Part shown: positions 7,657-16,607 of the stretch, piece by piece
Layout of the letters: each line of letters opens with the position of its first letter
Numbering within the stretch: position 1 is the stretch's first letter
From: UBA7430 sp002478765
GTDB taxonomy: Bacteria; Bacteroidota; Bacteroidia; Flavobacteriales; UBA7430
DNA length: 64,000 bases
Direction of reading: 5' to 3'
Assembly (NCBI GenBank): GCA_943789355.1
Contig: CALSTU010000004.1
Coordinates: forward strand, 372,001-436,000
Program-made: the position numbers and the translations under genes
Notes under the pieces: model-generated
Databases searched by the model: none
What the model was told of the DNA's origin: nothing
What the model saw: only the letters and a program-made list of their open reading frames with translations

Positions 7657-9402
7657 TTAGAGGTTCAAGTTTAAGTTAAGCTCGTTCAATTGTATTGCAT
7701 CAATTTTTGCAGGCGCATCAATCATCACATCTCTTCCGGAGTTGTTTTTTGGGAACGCAATGAAGTCACGAATCGATTCGGATCCACCCATCAGTGCACA
7801 AAGTCGGTCAAGGCCAAAGGCCAAACCTCCGTGAGGTGGAGCCCCGAATTCGAATGCATTCATTAAGAAGCCAAACTGCTCTTGCGCTTCCTCATCTGAA
7901 AACCCAAGATGCTTAAACATGAGTTTTTGTAGGTCTCTGTCGTGGATACGAATGGACCCACCACCAATTTCCGAACCGTTTAATACCATGTCGTAGGCAT
8001 TCGCTTTCACGTCACCTGGAGCGGTATCGAGTTTGTCGAGATCCTCAGGTTTTGGAGAGGTAAAGGGATGGTGCATGGCGTGGAAGCGATTGGTTTCTTC
8101 GTCCCATTCCAAAAGAGGGAAGTCAACCACCCACAGCGGAGCAAAGACTTTTGGGTCTCTCAATCCCAATTGCTCTCCCATTTCCAGGCGTAACTCACTC
8201 ATTTGCTTGCGAACTTCATTTGCTGTTCCACTCAACACCAAAATCAAGTCGCCTGCTTCGGCATCGGTTGCTTTTGCCCATTGGTCTAAATCTTCCTGAC
8301 CGAAGAATTTGTCTACCGAAGACTTGTAGGTTCCGTCTTCGTTGCATTTTACATAAATCAACCCTTTGGCTCCAATTTGAGGTCGTTTTACCCAATTGGT
8401 AAGCTTATCCAACTGCTTTCTTGTATATCCCGCACAGCCTTTGGCATTGATGGCAAGTACTTGTTCTGCATCATCAAAGACTTTAAAACCTTTGTTTTGA
8501 GCTAGGGAATTGATGTCTTTCAACTTCATGTCGAAACGAATGTCTGGCTTGTCATTTCCATAGTCTCTCATGGCCTCGTCGAAGGTCATTCTAGGGAAAT
8601 CTTCCAATTCCACATTTACAACGACCTTAAGTAAGTGACGCGTGAGGTTTTCGAAAGTATTGAGAATGTCTTCTTGTTCTACGAAAGACATCTCGCAGTC
8701 AATTTGCGTGAACTCTGGCTGACGATCGGCCCTCAAGTCTTCATCACGAAAACATTTTACGATTTGGAAGTACTTGTCGAAGCCAGAAACCATAAGCAAT
8801 TGCTTGAAGGTTTGTGGAGATTGGGGTAGGGCGTAAAATTCACCTTCATTCATACGACTTGGCACGACAAAGTCACGAGCGCCTTCTGGGGTAGACTTAA
8901 TCAATACAGGCGTTTCTACTTCAATAAAATCTAGGTCGGCTAAATATTTTCGGGTTTCAATGGCTACTTTAGAACGTAAAATCATGTTCTCTCGGACCGG
9001 GTTTCTACGCAAATCCAGGTAGCGGTATTTCATACGAAGGTCATCCCCACCATCGGTATTGTCCTCGATGGTAAATGGCGGCGTTTTGGCGGCGTTTAAT
9101 ATCGTTAACGCTGCCACTTGAATTTCAATTTCTCCGGTAGGAATTTTTTTGTTTTTTGAGCTACGTTCGATCACCTTACCCTTGATCTGGATAACAAATT
9201 CGCGCCCTAGTTTTCGTGCTTCTTGGCACAAGCCCTCATGGCTTTCCATATTAAAAACCAACTGAGTAATTCCGTACCGGTCACGTAAGTCAACAAAGGT
9301 CATCCCTCCGAGATCACGTGATTTTTGTACCCATCCGCTCAGGGTAACATCGTTTCCTAAATGGCTAATGTTTAGTGCTCCGCAAGTATGTGATCGTAAC
9401 AT
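7657..9402 (-). CDS. aspS: Aspartyl-tRNA synthetase
   Basis: 581 residues, typical of the bacterial form with the GAD insertion domain. The order is an N-terminal OB fold (SGWVQKSRDLGGMTFVDLRD), class II motif 2 (FRDEDLRADRQPEFTQID) and motif 3 (GLAFGLDRLCALM). It charges tRNA-Asp. Whether it also charges tRNA-Asn (non-discriminating) cannot be told here. It is transcribed from a TACTTTTG box 20 bp upstream of the ATG and converges on sod. Confidence 0.97.
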   Translation of the reverse strand: MLRSHTCGALNISHLGNDVTLSGWVQKSRDLGGMTFVDLRDRYGITQLVFNMESHEGLCQEARKLGREFVIQIKGKVIERSSKNKKIPTGEIEIQVAALTILNAAKTPPFTIEDNTDGGDDLRMKYRYLDLRRNPVRENMILRSKVAIETRKYLADLDFIEVETPVLIKSTPEGARDFVVPSRMNEGEFYALPQSPQTFKQLLMVSGFDKYFQIVKCFRDEDLRADRQPEFTQIDCEMSFVEQEDILNTFENLTRHLLKVVVNVELEDFPRMTFDEAMRDYGNDKPDIRFDMKLKDINSLAQNKGFKVFDDAEQVLAINAKGCAGYTRKQLDKLTNWVKRPQIGAKGLIYVKCNEDGTYKSSVDKFFGQEDLDQWAKATDAEAGDLILVLSGTANEVRKQMSELRLEMGEQLGLRDPKVFAPLWVVDFPLLEWDEETNRFHAMHHPFTSPKPEDLDKLDTAPGDVKANAYDMVLNGSEIGGGSIRIHDRDLQKLMFKHLGFSDEEAQEQFGFLMNAFEFGAPPHGGLAFGLDRLCALMGGSESIRDFIAFPKNNSGRDVMIDAPAKIDAIQLNELNLNLNL

Positions 9403-9422
9403 GTTTCTCTTATTTTGAGCAG

Positions 9423-9430
9423 CAAAAGTA
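9423..9430 (-). promoter_or_regulatory. -7 box of aspS promoter
   Basis: The complement reads TACTTTTG, a TAnnTTTG match, 20 bp before the aspS ATG. Confidence 0.6.
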
Positions 9431-9506
9431 GTGAATTGTATTGAGCTCTCAGCAATCGTTACGGAACCTTTGTAAATGTTGGAAATTGGTGCGCGACATC
9501 GACGCG

Positions 9507-9863
9507 CTAGCCATGAAAAGCATCTACAATATGATAGATCTTTTCAGTGGTGTTATTTTTCACAATGGATATGAGGTCAAATCGGATTTCGTTTTCGAGG
9601 TTTTCTTGCTCAAGAAAAATTTCAGCGGCCTCCACCAGCATTTTTTCTTTCTTAGCGTTTACCGATTCATCCGGAAATCCAAAACGATAGGTAGAACGCG
9701 TTTTCACCTCCACAAAAACCAATACAGTTCCGTCCAAAGCGATGATGTCTACTTCGTATTTGCCTTGCCTCCAATTCCGATGTAGTAGGGTGAATTTTTT
9801 TTCGGCAAGAAATTTAGCAGCGCTGTTTTCGCCCGCTTTACCGAGCTCGTTGTGCTTTGCCAT
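9507..9863 (-). CDS. YraN/UPF0102 family nuclease-fold protein
   Basis: 118 residues. The fold of a PD-(D/E)XK nuclease is visible: GKAGENSAAKFL helix, YEVDIIALDG with the Asp, and VFVEVKTRS with the E-x-K pair, all UPF0102 hallmarks. Biological role is not established; members are suspected DNA-processing factors. It follows the LD-carboxypeptidase gene by 21 bp on the same strand and is probably cotranscribed. Confidence 0.88.
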   Translation of the reverse strand: MAKHNELGKAGENSAAKFLAEKKFTLLHRNWRQGKYEVDIIALDGTVLVFVEVKTRSTYRFGFPDESVNAKKEKMLVEAAEIFLEQENLENEIRFDLISIVKNNTTEKIYHIVDAFHG

Positions 9864-9884
9864 TTGGCTTATGATTGAAATGTT

Positions 9885-10781
9885 TTATTTGAGTGTTATT
9901 TTTTCTGCAACCGTTAACATTCTTTTTTCTCCAAAAACAATAGGTTCGTTGTTGGCGATGTGCCCGGCAGGAAAGTTAAAGGCAACAGGGTAATCGTAAT
10001 TCGCTACGGCATCGTAAATAATTTCTTCGGCGGTTTTACCGAAAGGAATGCTGTTGTCGTTCATATCGCTCATACCCCCGACAAGTAAGCCTGCCAGATT
10101 TTTGAGCATTCCGGCTCTGTCCAAAGCCTGCATCATCCGGTCGATGTGATAGAGGTACTCATCGAGATCTTCGAGAAATAGTATTTTATTTTTTGTATCC
10201 ATTTGACTTTTAGAGCCCAACAGGCTGTACAGTATGGATAGATTACCTCCGACAACTTCTCCTTCGGCCGTTCCCCGCCGATTCAATGCATGACCGCCAA
10301 TATCGTAATCGACTTGAGCGTCAAACAAAATACGTTGAATTTTAGAGACCGCACCGGTTGTGTTTTTTGGAAAGGTTATGGGCATGGCAGCATGCAGGGT
10401 AGGGATTTGAAGATTTTGATGTACATGTGCATGAAAAACAGTGACATCGCTGAATCCAATCAACCATTTTGGATTTTTTTGAAAGGAGCTCCAATCGATT
10501 TGGTCGATAATTTGTACCGATCCGTATCCTCCACGAACAAAGAATATGGCTTTGATGTTTTCGTCATCCAATGCCGATTGAAGGTCTTTTGTTCTTTGAT
10601 CTACGGTTCCTGAAAACTGATGATCTTGTCCGAATAAATTTTCCCCAAAACAAACTTCCAAGCCCCATATATTCAGGATTTCCAGCGCAAAGTTAAGTTC
10701 TTCCGGCAGCACGTTACGCGCCGATGAGATTAAAGCAACCGCATCACCGGATTTTAGTTTTGGAATTTGAGTTGTTTTCAA
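9885..10781 (-). CDS. LD-carboxypeptidase (peptidase family S66)
   Basis: 298 residues. Family S66 features: GDAVALISSAR near the N-terminus, FVRGGYGSVQIID, the nucleophile serine in IGFSDVTVFH, and a C-terminal NFPAGHIANNEP with the catalytic histidine. Such enzymes remove the terminal D-alanine from tetrapeptides in murein recycling; related MccF proteins cleave microcin-type conjugates, so the exact substrate is open. No signal peptide, so cytoplasmic. The start is a TTG at 10781; no in-frame ATG exists upstream. A near-consensus box (complement of 10805-10812, TATCTTTA) lies just upstream. Confidence 0.88.
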   Translation of the reverse strand: MKTTQIPKLKSGDAVALISSARNVLPEELNFALEILNIWGLEVCFGENLFGQDHQFSGTVDQRTKDLQSALDDENIKAIFFVRGGYGSVQIIDQIDWSSFQKNPKWLIGFSDVTVFHAHVHQNLQIPTLHAAMPITFPKNTTGAVSKIQRILFDAQVDYDIGGHALNRRGTAEGEVVGGNLSILYSLLGSKSQMDTKNKILFLEDLDEYLYHIDRMMQALDRAGMLKNLAGLLVGGMSDMNDNSIPFGKTAEEIIYDAVANYDYPVAFNFPAGHIANNEPIVFGEKRMLTVAEKITLK

Positions 10782-10906
10782 GAAAAAGGATTTTTTAGTG
10801 AGACTAAAGATAGTAATATCTGCCGATTGGAATTTTTCATTTCACAATCGTTTGAGGGTGTCATGGAACTAGCGCAAAAATTATGTATTCACCTGAGTCA
10901 AATTCT

Positions 10907-10914
10907 TATATTTG
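10907..10914 (+). promoter_or_regulatory. -7 box of metG promoter
   Basis: TATATTTG, a TAnnTTTG match, 25 nt before the ATG at 10940. It shows that an upstream in-frame ATG at 10883 precedes the promoter and is not the real start. Confidence 0.65.
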
Positions 10915-10939
10915 CTCCGCATACCAAAAGAATTTTCTC

Positions 10940-12979
10940 ATGTCGCAAGAAGCAAAAAGATACACCATAACGGCAGCACTGCCTTATACAAACGGACCGG
11001 TACATATCGGTCATCTGGCGGGCGTTTATATTCCCAGTGATATCTATGCAAGATTTTTGCGTTTGAATGAAAAGGATGTCATTTTTGTTTGTGGTTCCGA
11101 TGAGCACGGTGTTCCCATTACGATATCTGCCAAGAAAGAGGGCGTTAGCCCACAGCAGGTGGTGGATAAATACCACAAGATTATTGGAGATTCATTCAAA
11201 GAATTGGGGATCAGTTTTGATATTTACCACCGTACATCAGACCCCGTTCACCACGAAACAGCTTCAGACTTTTTCAAGCACTTGCACCGTGAAGGCCTTT
11301 TTATAGAGAAGACCAGTGCGCAGTATTACGACGAAAAAGAAAACGAATTCTTGGCCGATCGATACATTACAGGAACTTGTCCCCATTGCAATTACGAAGA
11401 GGCTTATGGAGATCAATGCGAGAAATGTGGAACCTCTTTGAGTGCCACGGATCTTATCGCTCCAAAGTCAGCTTTAAGCGGGAACAAGCCCGTTTTAAAA
11501 GAAACCAAACACTGGTTCTTACCCTTAGATAAATACGAAGCCTGGTTGAAAGAGTGGATTTTAGACGGGCACAAGTCTGATTGGAAATCCAACGTATACG
11601 GACAGTGTAAGTCTTGGTTGGATCAAGGTCTTCAGCCCAGAGCAGTAACCCGAGATTTGGACTGGGGCATCCCCGTTCCAGCGGAGGGCGGCGAGGGAAA
11701 AGTTCTGTACGTTTGGTTTGATGCACCCATCGGATACATTTCAGCAACCAAGCAGTGGGCAAAAGATCATCAAAAAGATTGGGAGCCCTACTGGAAGTCA
11801 GACGACACCAAATTGGTTCACTTCATTGGGAAAGACAACATCGTTTTTCACTGTGTGATTTTTCCATCCATGTTGAAGGCTCACGGCGATTATATTTTAC
11901 CAGAAAACGTACCCGCTAATGAGTTTTTGAATTTAGAAGGCGACAAGATTTCAACCTCTAAAAATTGGGCCGTTTGGTTGCATGAATATCTGGAAGACTT
12001 TCCAGACATGCAAGATGTGATCCGCTATGTTTTGTGTGCCACGGCTCCTGAAACCAAGGACAATGACTTTACTTGGAAGGACTTTCAGACGCGAAACAAT
12101 TCGGAGTTGGTCGGTATCTACGGAAACTTTATCAATAGGGTGGTGGTACTAACCCATAAATACTACGAAGGCTCGGTTCCAGAGCGAGGCCCTTTGTCTG
12201 AATCGGACCAAGAAGTCTTGAATGAACTGAAAGCATTCCCGGCTAAAATAGCCAAATCGATTGAATCGTATCGATTTAGAGAGGCTTTGGCGGAAATGAT
12301 GAATTTGGCTCGGTTGGGGAATAAATATTTGGCGGATGAAGAGCCGTGGAAACGGATTAAAACCGATGCAGCTCGAACACAGACCATCATGAATGTTGCC
12401 CTACAGATTGCAGCAAATTTGAGTATTGTATCCGAGCCATTCATTCCATTTACAGCAATAAAGTTGAAGAAAATGTTGGGCTTAGATTCGCTGTTGTGGG
12501 AAAAGTCAGGAGCAGATGACCTGATGCAAGTTGGTGCTCAAATTGAAAAGACTGAACTGTTGTTTCGAAAAATTGAAGATGCCGAGATTGAAGCCCAATG
12601 GGCCAAATTGGAAGCGACCAAATTGGCCAACCAAACGGTGGAAGCACAAAAGCCGAATGTAAGTTTTGAGGATTTCACAGCCATGGACATCCGTGTGGGA
12701 ACGATTACAGCGGCAGAAAAAGTAAAGAAGACCAAGAAGCTTCTCAAACTGACCATTGATACCGGTATAGATATTCGCACCGTGGTGTCTGGAATTGCAG
12801 CATACCACCAACCCGAGGCAATTGTTGGAGAACAAGTTTCAGTTTTGGTTAATTTAGCGCCGAGAACCATAAAAGGTATTGAGTCACAAGGAATGGTTTT
12901 GATGGCCGAAGATAAAGACGGCACGCTGAGGTTTGTAAAACCTTCAGAGGCTACATCCAATGGTTCAGGCATCGCCTAA
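10940..12979 (+). CDS. metG: Methionyl-tRNA synthetase
   Basis: 679 residues from the ATG at 10940. HIGH motif at 22-25 (GPVHIGHLAG), a Zn knuckle CPHCNYEEAYGDQCEKCG, KISTSKN as the KMSKS equivalent, and a C-terminal EMAP/Trbp111-type tRNA-binding domain (DFTAMDIRVGTITAAEKV) used for dimerisation and tRNA binding. It charges tRNA-Met, including the initiator. The start was chosen because the upstream ATG lies before the promoter box and adds residues not seen in the family. Confidence 0.97.
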   Translation: MSQEAKRYTITAALPYTNGPVHIGHLAGVYIPSDIYARFLRLNEKDVIFVCGSDEHGVPITISAKKEGVSPQQVVDKYHKIIGDSFKELGISFDIYHRTSDPVHHETASDFFKHLHREGLFIEKTSAQYYDEKENEFLADRYITGTCPHCNYEEAYGDQCEKCGTSLSATDLIAPKSALSGNKPVLKETKHWFLPLDKYEAWLKEWILDGHKSDWKSNVYGQCKSWLDQGLQPRAVTRDLDWGIPVPAEGGEGKVLYVWFDAPIGYISATKQWAKDHQKDWEPYWKSDDTKLVHFIGKDNIVFHCVIFPSMLKAHGDYILPENVPANEFLNLEGDKISTSKNWAVWLHEYLEDFPDMQDVIRYVLCATAPETKDNDFTWKDFQTRNNSELVGIYGNFINRVVVLTHKYYEGSVPERGPLSESDQEVLNELKAFPAKIAKSIESYRFREALAEMMNLARLGNKYLADEEPWKRIKTDAARTQTIMNVALQIAANLSIVSEPFIPFTAIKLKKMLGLDSLLWEKSGADDLMQVGAQIEKTELLFRKIEDAEIEAQWAKLEATKLANQTVEAQKPNVSFEDFTAMDIRVGTITAAEKVKKTKKLLKLTIDTGIDIRTVVSGIAAYHQPEAIVGEQVSVLVNLAPRTIKGIESQGMVLMAEDKDGTLRFVKPSEATSNGSGIA

Positions 12980-13063
12980 TCCAAAAAATCAGGTTTGTTT
13001 TGATGTGTTTCCTGCGCCTGTGTATTGCAGGTAAGGGAGTGTGAGAATTTTATAAAATTCCAT

Positions 13064-13071
13064 TACATTTG
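13064..13071 (+). promoter_or_regulatory. -7 box upstream of the glycosyltransferase gene
   Basis: TACATTTG, a TAnnTTTG match, 18 nt before the ATG at 13090; it supports that start and suggests the glycosyltransferase, pyrC and DUF4296 genes share this promoter. Confidence 0.6.
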
Positions 13072-13089
13072 CTTTTCAACCAAGAACTG

Positions 13090-13827
13090 ATGTCCGATAC
13101 GCTCATAATCATACCTACTTACAACGAAAAAGAAAATGTGGCGAAGATGCTTCATAAGGTTTTTTCTTTGGAAAAGGCCTACCACATTCTTGTTGTAGAC
13201 GACGGTTCACCGGACGGTACAGCTGCCATTGTTAAGGAATTGCAATCAGAATATCCAACGAAACTTTTTTTAGAGGAACGCACCGGTAAATTAGGCTTAG
13301 GGACAGCCTACATCCATGGGTTTCGTTGGGGATTAGAACGAGCGTATGATTATTTCATTGAGATGGATTGCGATTTTTCTCACAACCCAGATGACCTGAT
13401 TCGACTGTATGATGCTTGTGCGAACGATGGCTATGATTTGGCTATTGGTTCTCGGTATGTAGGTGGGTTGGTAAACGTTATCAACTGGCCGATAGGAAGG
13501 GTGATGATGTCCTACTTTGCCTCCCGGTACGTAAAGCTCATTACCGGCTTACCCTTAGACGATTCTACGGCAGGATTTAAATGCTATCGAAGACAAGTTT
13601 TGATAAACGTTTTGGGTTCCAAAGTAACCTTTGTCGGCTATGCCTTTCAGATAGAAATGAAATTTAAATCTTGGAAATTTGGGTATAAGATCAAAGAAGT
13701 TCCGGTGATTTTTACCGACCGGACTGCTGGTGAATCCAAGATGAGTACGTCTATTTTTTATGAAGCTTTTTTAGGCGTCATACAAATGAAATTGAAGAGT
13801 TTATTTGTCAGTTACAAACAACAATAG
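13090..13827 (+). CDS. Polyprenol monophosphomannose synthase (GT2)
   Basis: 245 residues from ATG 13090. GT-A fold family 2: IIIPTYNEKENV at the N-terminus, VVDDGSPDGT, the metal-binding MDCDFSHNPDD and IGSRYV. Similarity to dolichyl-phosphate mannose synthases of bacteria is strong in sequence pattern; it would transfer mannose from GDP-mannose to a polyprenyl phosphate at the inner membrane, for protein or polysaccharide glycosylation. No transmembrane domain is seen, so it is the single-domain type. Followed by pyrC after 12 bp. Confidence 0.85.
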   Translation: MSDTLIIIPTYNEKENVAKMLHKVFSLEKAYHILVVDDGSPDGTAAIVKELQSEYPTKLFLEERTGKLGLGTAYIHGFRWGLERAYDYFIEMDCDFSHNPDDLIRLYDACANDGYDLAIGSRYVGGLVNVINWPIGRVMMSYFASRYVKLITGLPLDDSTAGFKCYRRQVLINVLGSKVTFVGYAFQIEMKFKSWKFGYKIKEVPVIFTDRTAGESKMSTSIFYEAFLGVIQMKLKSLFVSYKQQ

Positions 13828-13839
13828 GAAATTTTAGGC

Positions 13840-15171
13840 ATGAAGAAACTGCTCAAAAACGCACAAATCATCAATGAAGGATCGGTACAAAAAGCTGACG
13901 TTCTGGTTGTGGGTGATCGCATTTTAAAAATCGCTGCATCCATTCAAGACGCAGAGGCAGAGGTGTTTGACCTTACCGGCAAATTTTTAATGCCCGGAGT
14001 TGTTGATGATCAGGTACATTTCAGAGAACCTGGTCTTACACACAAAGGTCGTATATACACCGAGGCTAAGGCGGCAGTAGCCGGAGGGATTACATCGTTT
14101 ATGGAAATGCCCAACACCAATCCACAGGCCTTAACGCAAGAACTTCTCGAAGACAAATACGAAATAGGCGCAAAAGACTCCTTGGCGAACTACTCCTTTT
14201 TTATGGGCGCCTCTAATGAGAATATCGAAGAGGTGTTAAAAACCGATCCGAAATGTGTTGCGGGCATTAAAATTTTTATGGGATCCTCCACCGGAAACAT
14301 GTTGGTGGACGACCAAGAAGTTCTAAATTCTATTTTTTCAAGCTGCGATATGTTGATTGCCGTCCACTGTGAAGATGAGGCCACGATTCGAGCCAACACG
14401 GCGAAGATGAAAGCAGAATTCGGCGAGGATTTACCCATTCGATACCATCCGATCATTCGAAATGCAGAGGCCTGTTACAAGTCCTCATCTTTGGCCGTTC
14501 GATTGGCGAAGGAGCACAACACCCGCTTGCATATATTGCACATTTCCACCGCAAAAGAGACGGAATTGTTTCGCAACGACATCCCTTTGGAAGAAAAACG
14601 AATTACCGCAGAAGCCTGCGTGCATCACCTCTGGTTCGACGATTCGAATTACGACGAAAAAGGTACCTACATCAAATGGAATCCTGCGGTAAAATCTGCA
14701 TCAGACCGCGAAGGCGTATGGAAAGCTTTGTTGGACAATCGTATTGATATTATCGCAACAGATCACGCCCCTCACACCCAAGAAGAAAAAGACAATACGT
14801 ATTTCAATGCACCCTCTGGAGGCCCACTGGTACAGCATGCACTGGTAGCTCTACTGGAATTTTACCACCAAGGGAAAGTCAGCTTGGAATGGATTGTCAA
14901 CAAAATGTGTCATGCACCCGCAACCTGCTTCCAATTGAAGGAAAGAGGTTACATCAGACCCGGTTACTTTGCCGACCTGGTGGTTGTGGATTTAGAAAAA
15001 TCCTGGCAGGTTGAGAAGGATAATATCTTGTACGATTGCGGTTGGTCTCCTTTTGAGGGAGAAACTTTCAAGTCGACGGTAACAAAGACATTCGTTAACG
15101 GTAATTTGGTGTACGACAACGGTATTTTCGACGAGCGTACTCGTGGTATGCGCCTAGAATTTGATCGATGA
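13840..15171 (+). CDS. pyrC: Dihydroorotase
   Basis: 443 residues, class I (long) dihydroorotase of the amidohydrolase superfamily. Metal-binding motif DDQVHFREPGL (Bacteroidota variant of DxHxH, with Gln in place of the first His), the KIFMGSSTGNMLVD segment where other members carry a carboxylated lysine, IAVHCEDE, HILHIST, and IIATDHAPHT. It closes carbamoyl-aspartate to dihydroorotate in pyrimidine synthesis. The stop overlaps the ATG of the DUF4296 lipoprotein gene. The histidine-to-glutamine change should be kept in mind for activity, though it appears regular in this phylum. Confidence 0.9.
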   Translation: MKKLLKNAQIINEGSVQKADVLVVGDRILKIAASIQDAEAEVFDLTGKFLMPGVVDDQVHFREPGLTHKGRIYTEAKAAVAGGITSFMEMPNTNPQALTQELLEDKYEIGAKDSLANYSFFMGASNENIEEVLKTDPKCVAGIKIFMGSSTGNMLVDDQEVLNSIFSSCDMLIAVHCEDEATIRANTAKMKAEFGEDLPIRYHPIIRNAEACYKSSSLAVRLAKEHNTRLHILHISTAKETELFRNDIPLEEKRITAEACVHHLWFDDSNYDEKGTYIKWNPAVKSASDREGVWKALLDNRIDIIATDHAPHTQEEKDNTYFNAPSGGPLVQHALVALLEFYHQGKVSLEWIVNKMCHAPATCFQLKERGYIRPGYFADLVVVDLEKSWQVEKDNILYDCGWSPFEGETFKSTVTKTFVNGNLVYDNGIFDERTRGMRLEFDR

Positions 15172-15500
15172 TGAAACATTGGGTCCCTATTCTTTTTGTC
15201 AGCATCCTGGCTTCGTGTACACCACGCACAGAATCAGTGCCTAAAAATTTATTATCCGAAGCAGAGATGGTAGATGCTTTGGCGGGCGTGCATATTTTAG
15301 AATCTGCTGCAAAGCTAAATCTTTTGGAAGGCATAAAATCCGACAGCTTGAGTTTGCAAGATTATTACCGCGCATTGTTTGAAACAAAAAGTTACAGCCT
15401 GTTGGCTTTCGATTCGAGTTTTGCTTTTTATGCAAAAGATCCTGAAATCATGGAACGGTTTATGGACTCGGTTTTAACGAATATTCAAATGATGGAATAG
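15168..15500 (+). CDS. DUF4296 lipoprotein
   Basis: 110 residues. Signal peptide with a lipobox ending at Cys17 (SILASC), then the DUF4296 core with SEAEMVDALAGVHILE and DYYRALFETKSYS. A periplasmic or outer-membrane lipoprotein of unknown function, common in Flavobacteriales next to pyrC. It overlaps pyrC by 4 bp (ATGA). Confidence 0.82.
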   Translation: MMKHWVPILFVSILASCTPRTESVPKNLLSEAEMVDALAGVHILESAAKLNLLEGIKSDSLSLQDYYRALFETKSYSLLAFDSSFAFYAKDPEIMERFMDSVLTNIQMME

Positions 15501-15508
15501 ACCGGAGA

Positions 15509-16531
15509 CTATCGCTCCCGCTCTCCAACATCTTTAAGAAGAAAATCAGAAAAATCAAAGCAACTTTTTTTAACGGCTCGGAACTTAAAATCCAACAAGT
15601 ATTTAATTTTAGCATTGCTGAAGCTGGACACTTTACTTCCTGCGGCGGCAGTTTCTTTCGTAAAAACAGGAGCCTTCCCCGAGAAAATAGAAATGAGTTT
15701 TGCCAGGCGCCACAAGAAGGCACTCTGCTTGGGCGTAATTTTTAGCCGAGGTTTATTCTTTCCCAATGCTTCAGCGATAAAATCGAAAGTTTGTTGGTAG
15801 GTCGAGTTTTCCGAATTTAAAATATAGCGTTCCGACTTCACCTTGTTGTCCATCAATCGGATCATGGCATCTGCCACATCTCTCACATCCACAAAGCCAT
15901 TAGACCCTGTCGTGTAAAAAGGCATTCCTTTCCATATTTGTTGGAATATTCGTGAGCTTCCTTGGGTCCATTTCCCAGGGCCCAATACAATAGAAGGATT
16001 AACGATTACCGCCGTCAAGCCTTCTTCTATTCCTCTCCAAACCTCCAATTCAGCATGGTATTTACTGATGGCATAATGGCTGTTTTTTGGGCTGTCAACC
16101 CAAAGATTTTCTTCTGTTTTGGGCTTCTCGTTTTCCGAAGGACCTAGGGCTGCGACCGAGGATACATAAACGAGTTTTTCCACCCCATAAGCCAAGCATA
16201 AATTTACTACGTGAGCTGTACTGTCTACATTGTTTCGTAGCATTTTGTATCGATGTTTCGGATTGAAGCTGATCCAGCCCGCACAGTGATATACTTGCGT
16301 AACATCCTTGAAAGCAAGCTCTAAAGCCGACTGATCCAGAAGGTCGGCATCTGCCCATTCAATCCGATTGAACAAGGCATCAACTTCATCTGTGTAGTAT
16401 GAAAAGGTTTTTCGAACGTCTTCAAGATTTGAACGTTCTCTTTTTAGGGCGCGCACTTTTGTTTCCGTTAGACAAATTTGATACAACAAATGCGAACCGA
16501 TTAAACCTGTTGCTCCGGTAACTAATATCAT
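15509..16531 (-). CDS. NAD-dependent epimerase/dehydratase family protein
   Basis: 340 residues. Extended short-chain dehydrogenase: Rossmann motif TGATGLIGSH at the N-terminus, catalytic YAISK with upstream VYVSSVAALG, and VNPSIVLGPG. It resembles dihydroflavonol-4-reductase-like proteins, which act on a range of sugar, steroid or isoprenoid alcohols; substrate unknown. Cytoplasmic. It converges with the DUF4296 gene with only 8 bp between stops. Confidence 0.8.
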   Translation of the reverse strand: MILVTGATGLIGSHLLYQICLTETKVRALKRERSNLEDVRKTFSYYTDEVDALFNRIEWADADLLDQSALELAFKDVTQVYHCAGWISFNPKHRYKMLRNNVDSTAHVVNLCLAYGVEKLVYVSSVAALGPSENEKPKTEENLWVDSPKNSHYAISKYHAELEVWRGIEEGLTAVIVNPSIVLGPGKWTQGSSRIFQQIWKGMPFYTTGSNGFVDVRDVADAMIRLMDNKVKSERYILNSENSTYQQTFDFIAEALGKNKPRLKITPKQSAFLWRLAKLISIFSGKAPVFTKETAAAGSKVSSFSNAKIKYLLDFKFRAVKKSCFDFSDFLLKDVGERER

Positions 16532-16607
16532 GGCAGAAAGATAAGTAAATGTTGTTGTTTTATATACAGAATAAAACTGCTATTTTTACGCGACTACAAA
16601 TCTACCT

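Noticed and set aside
10883..10939. Longer start for metG at 10883
   Set aside because: The TATATTTG promoter box at 10907-10914 lies inside this extension, and the extra residues do not match methionyl-tRNA synthetases; the ATG at 10940 fits.
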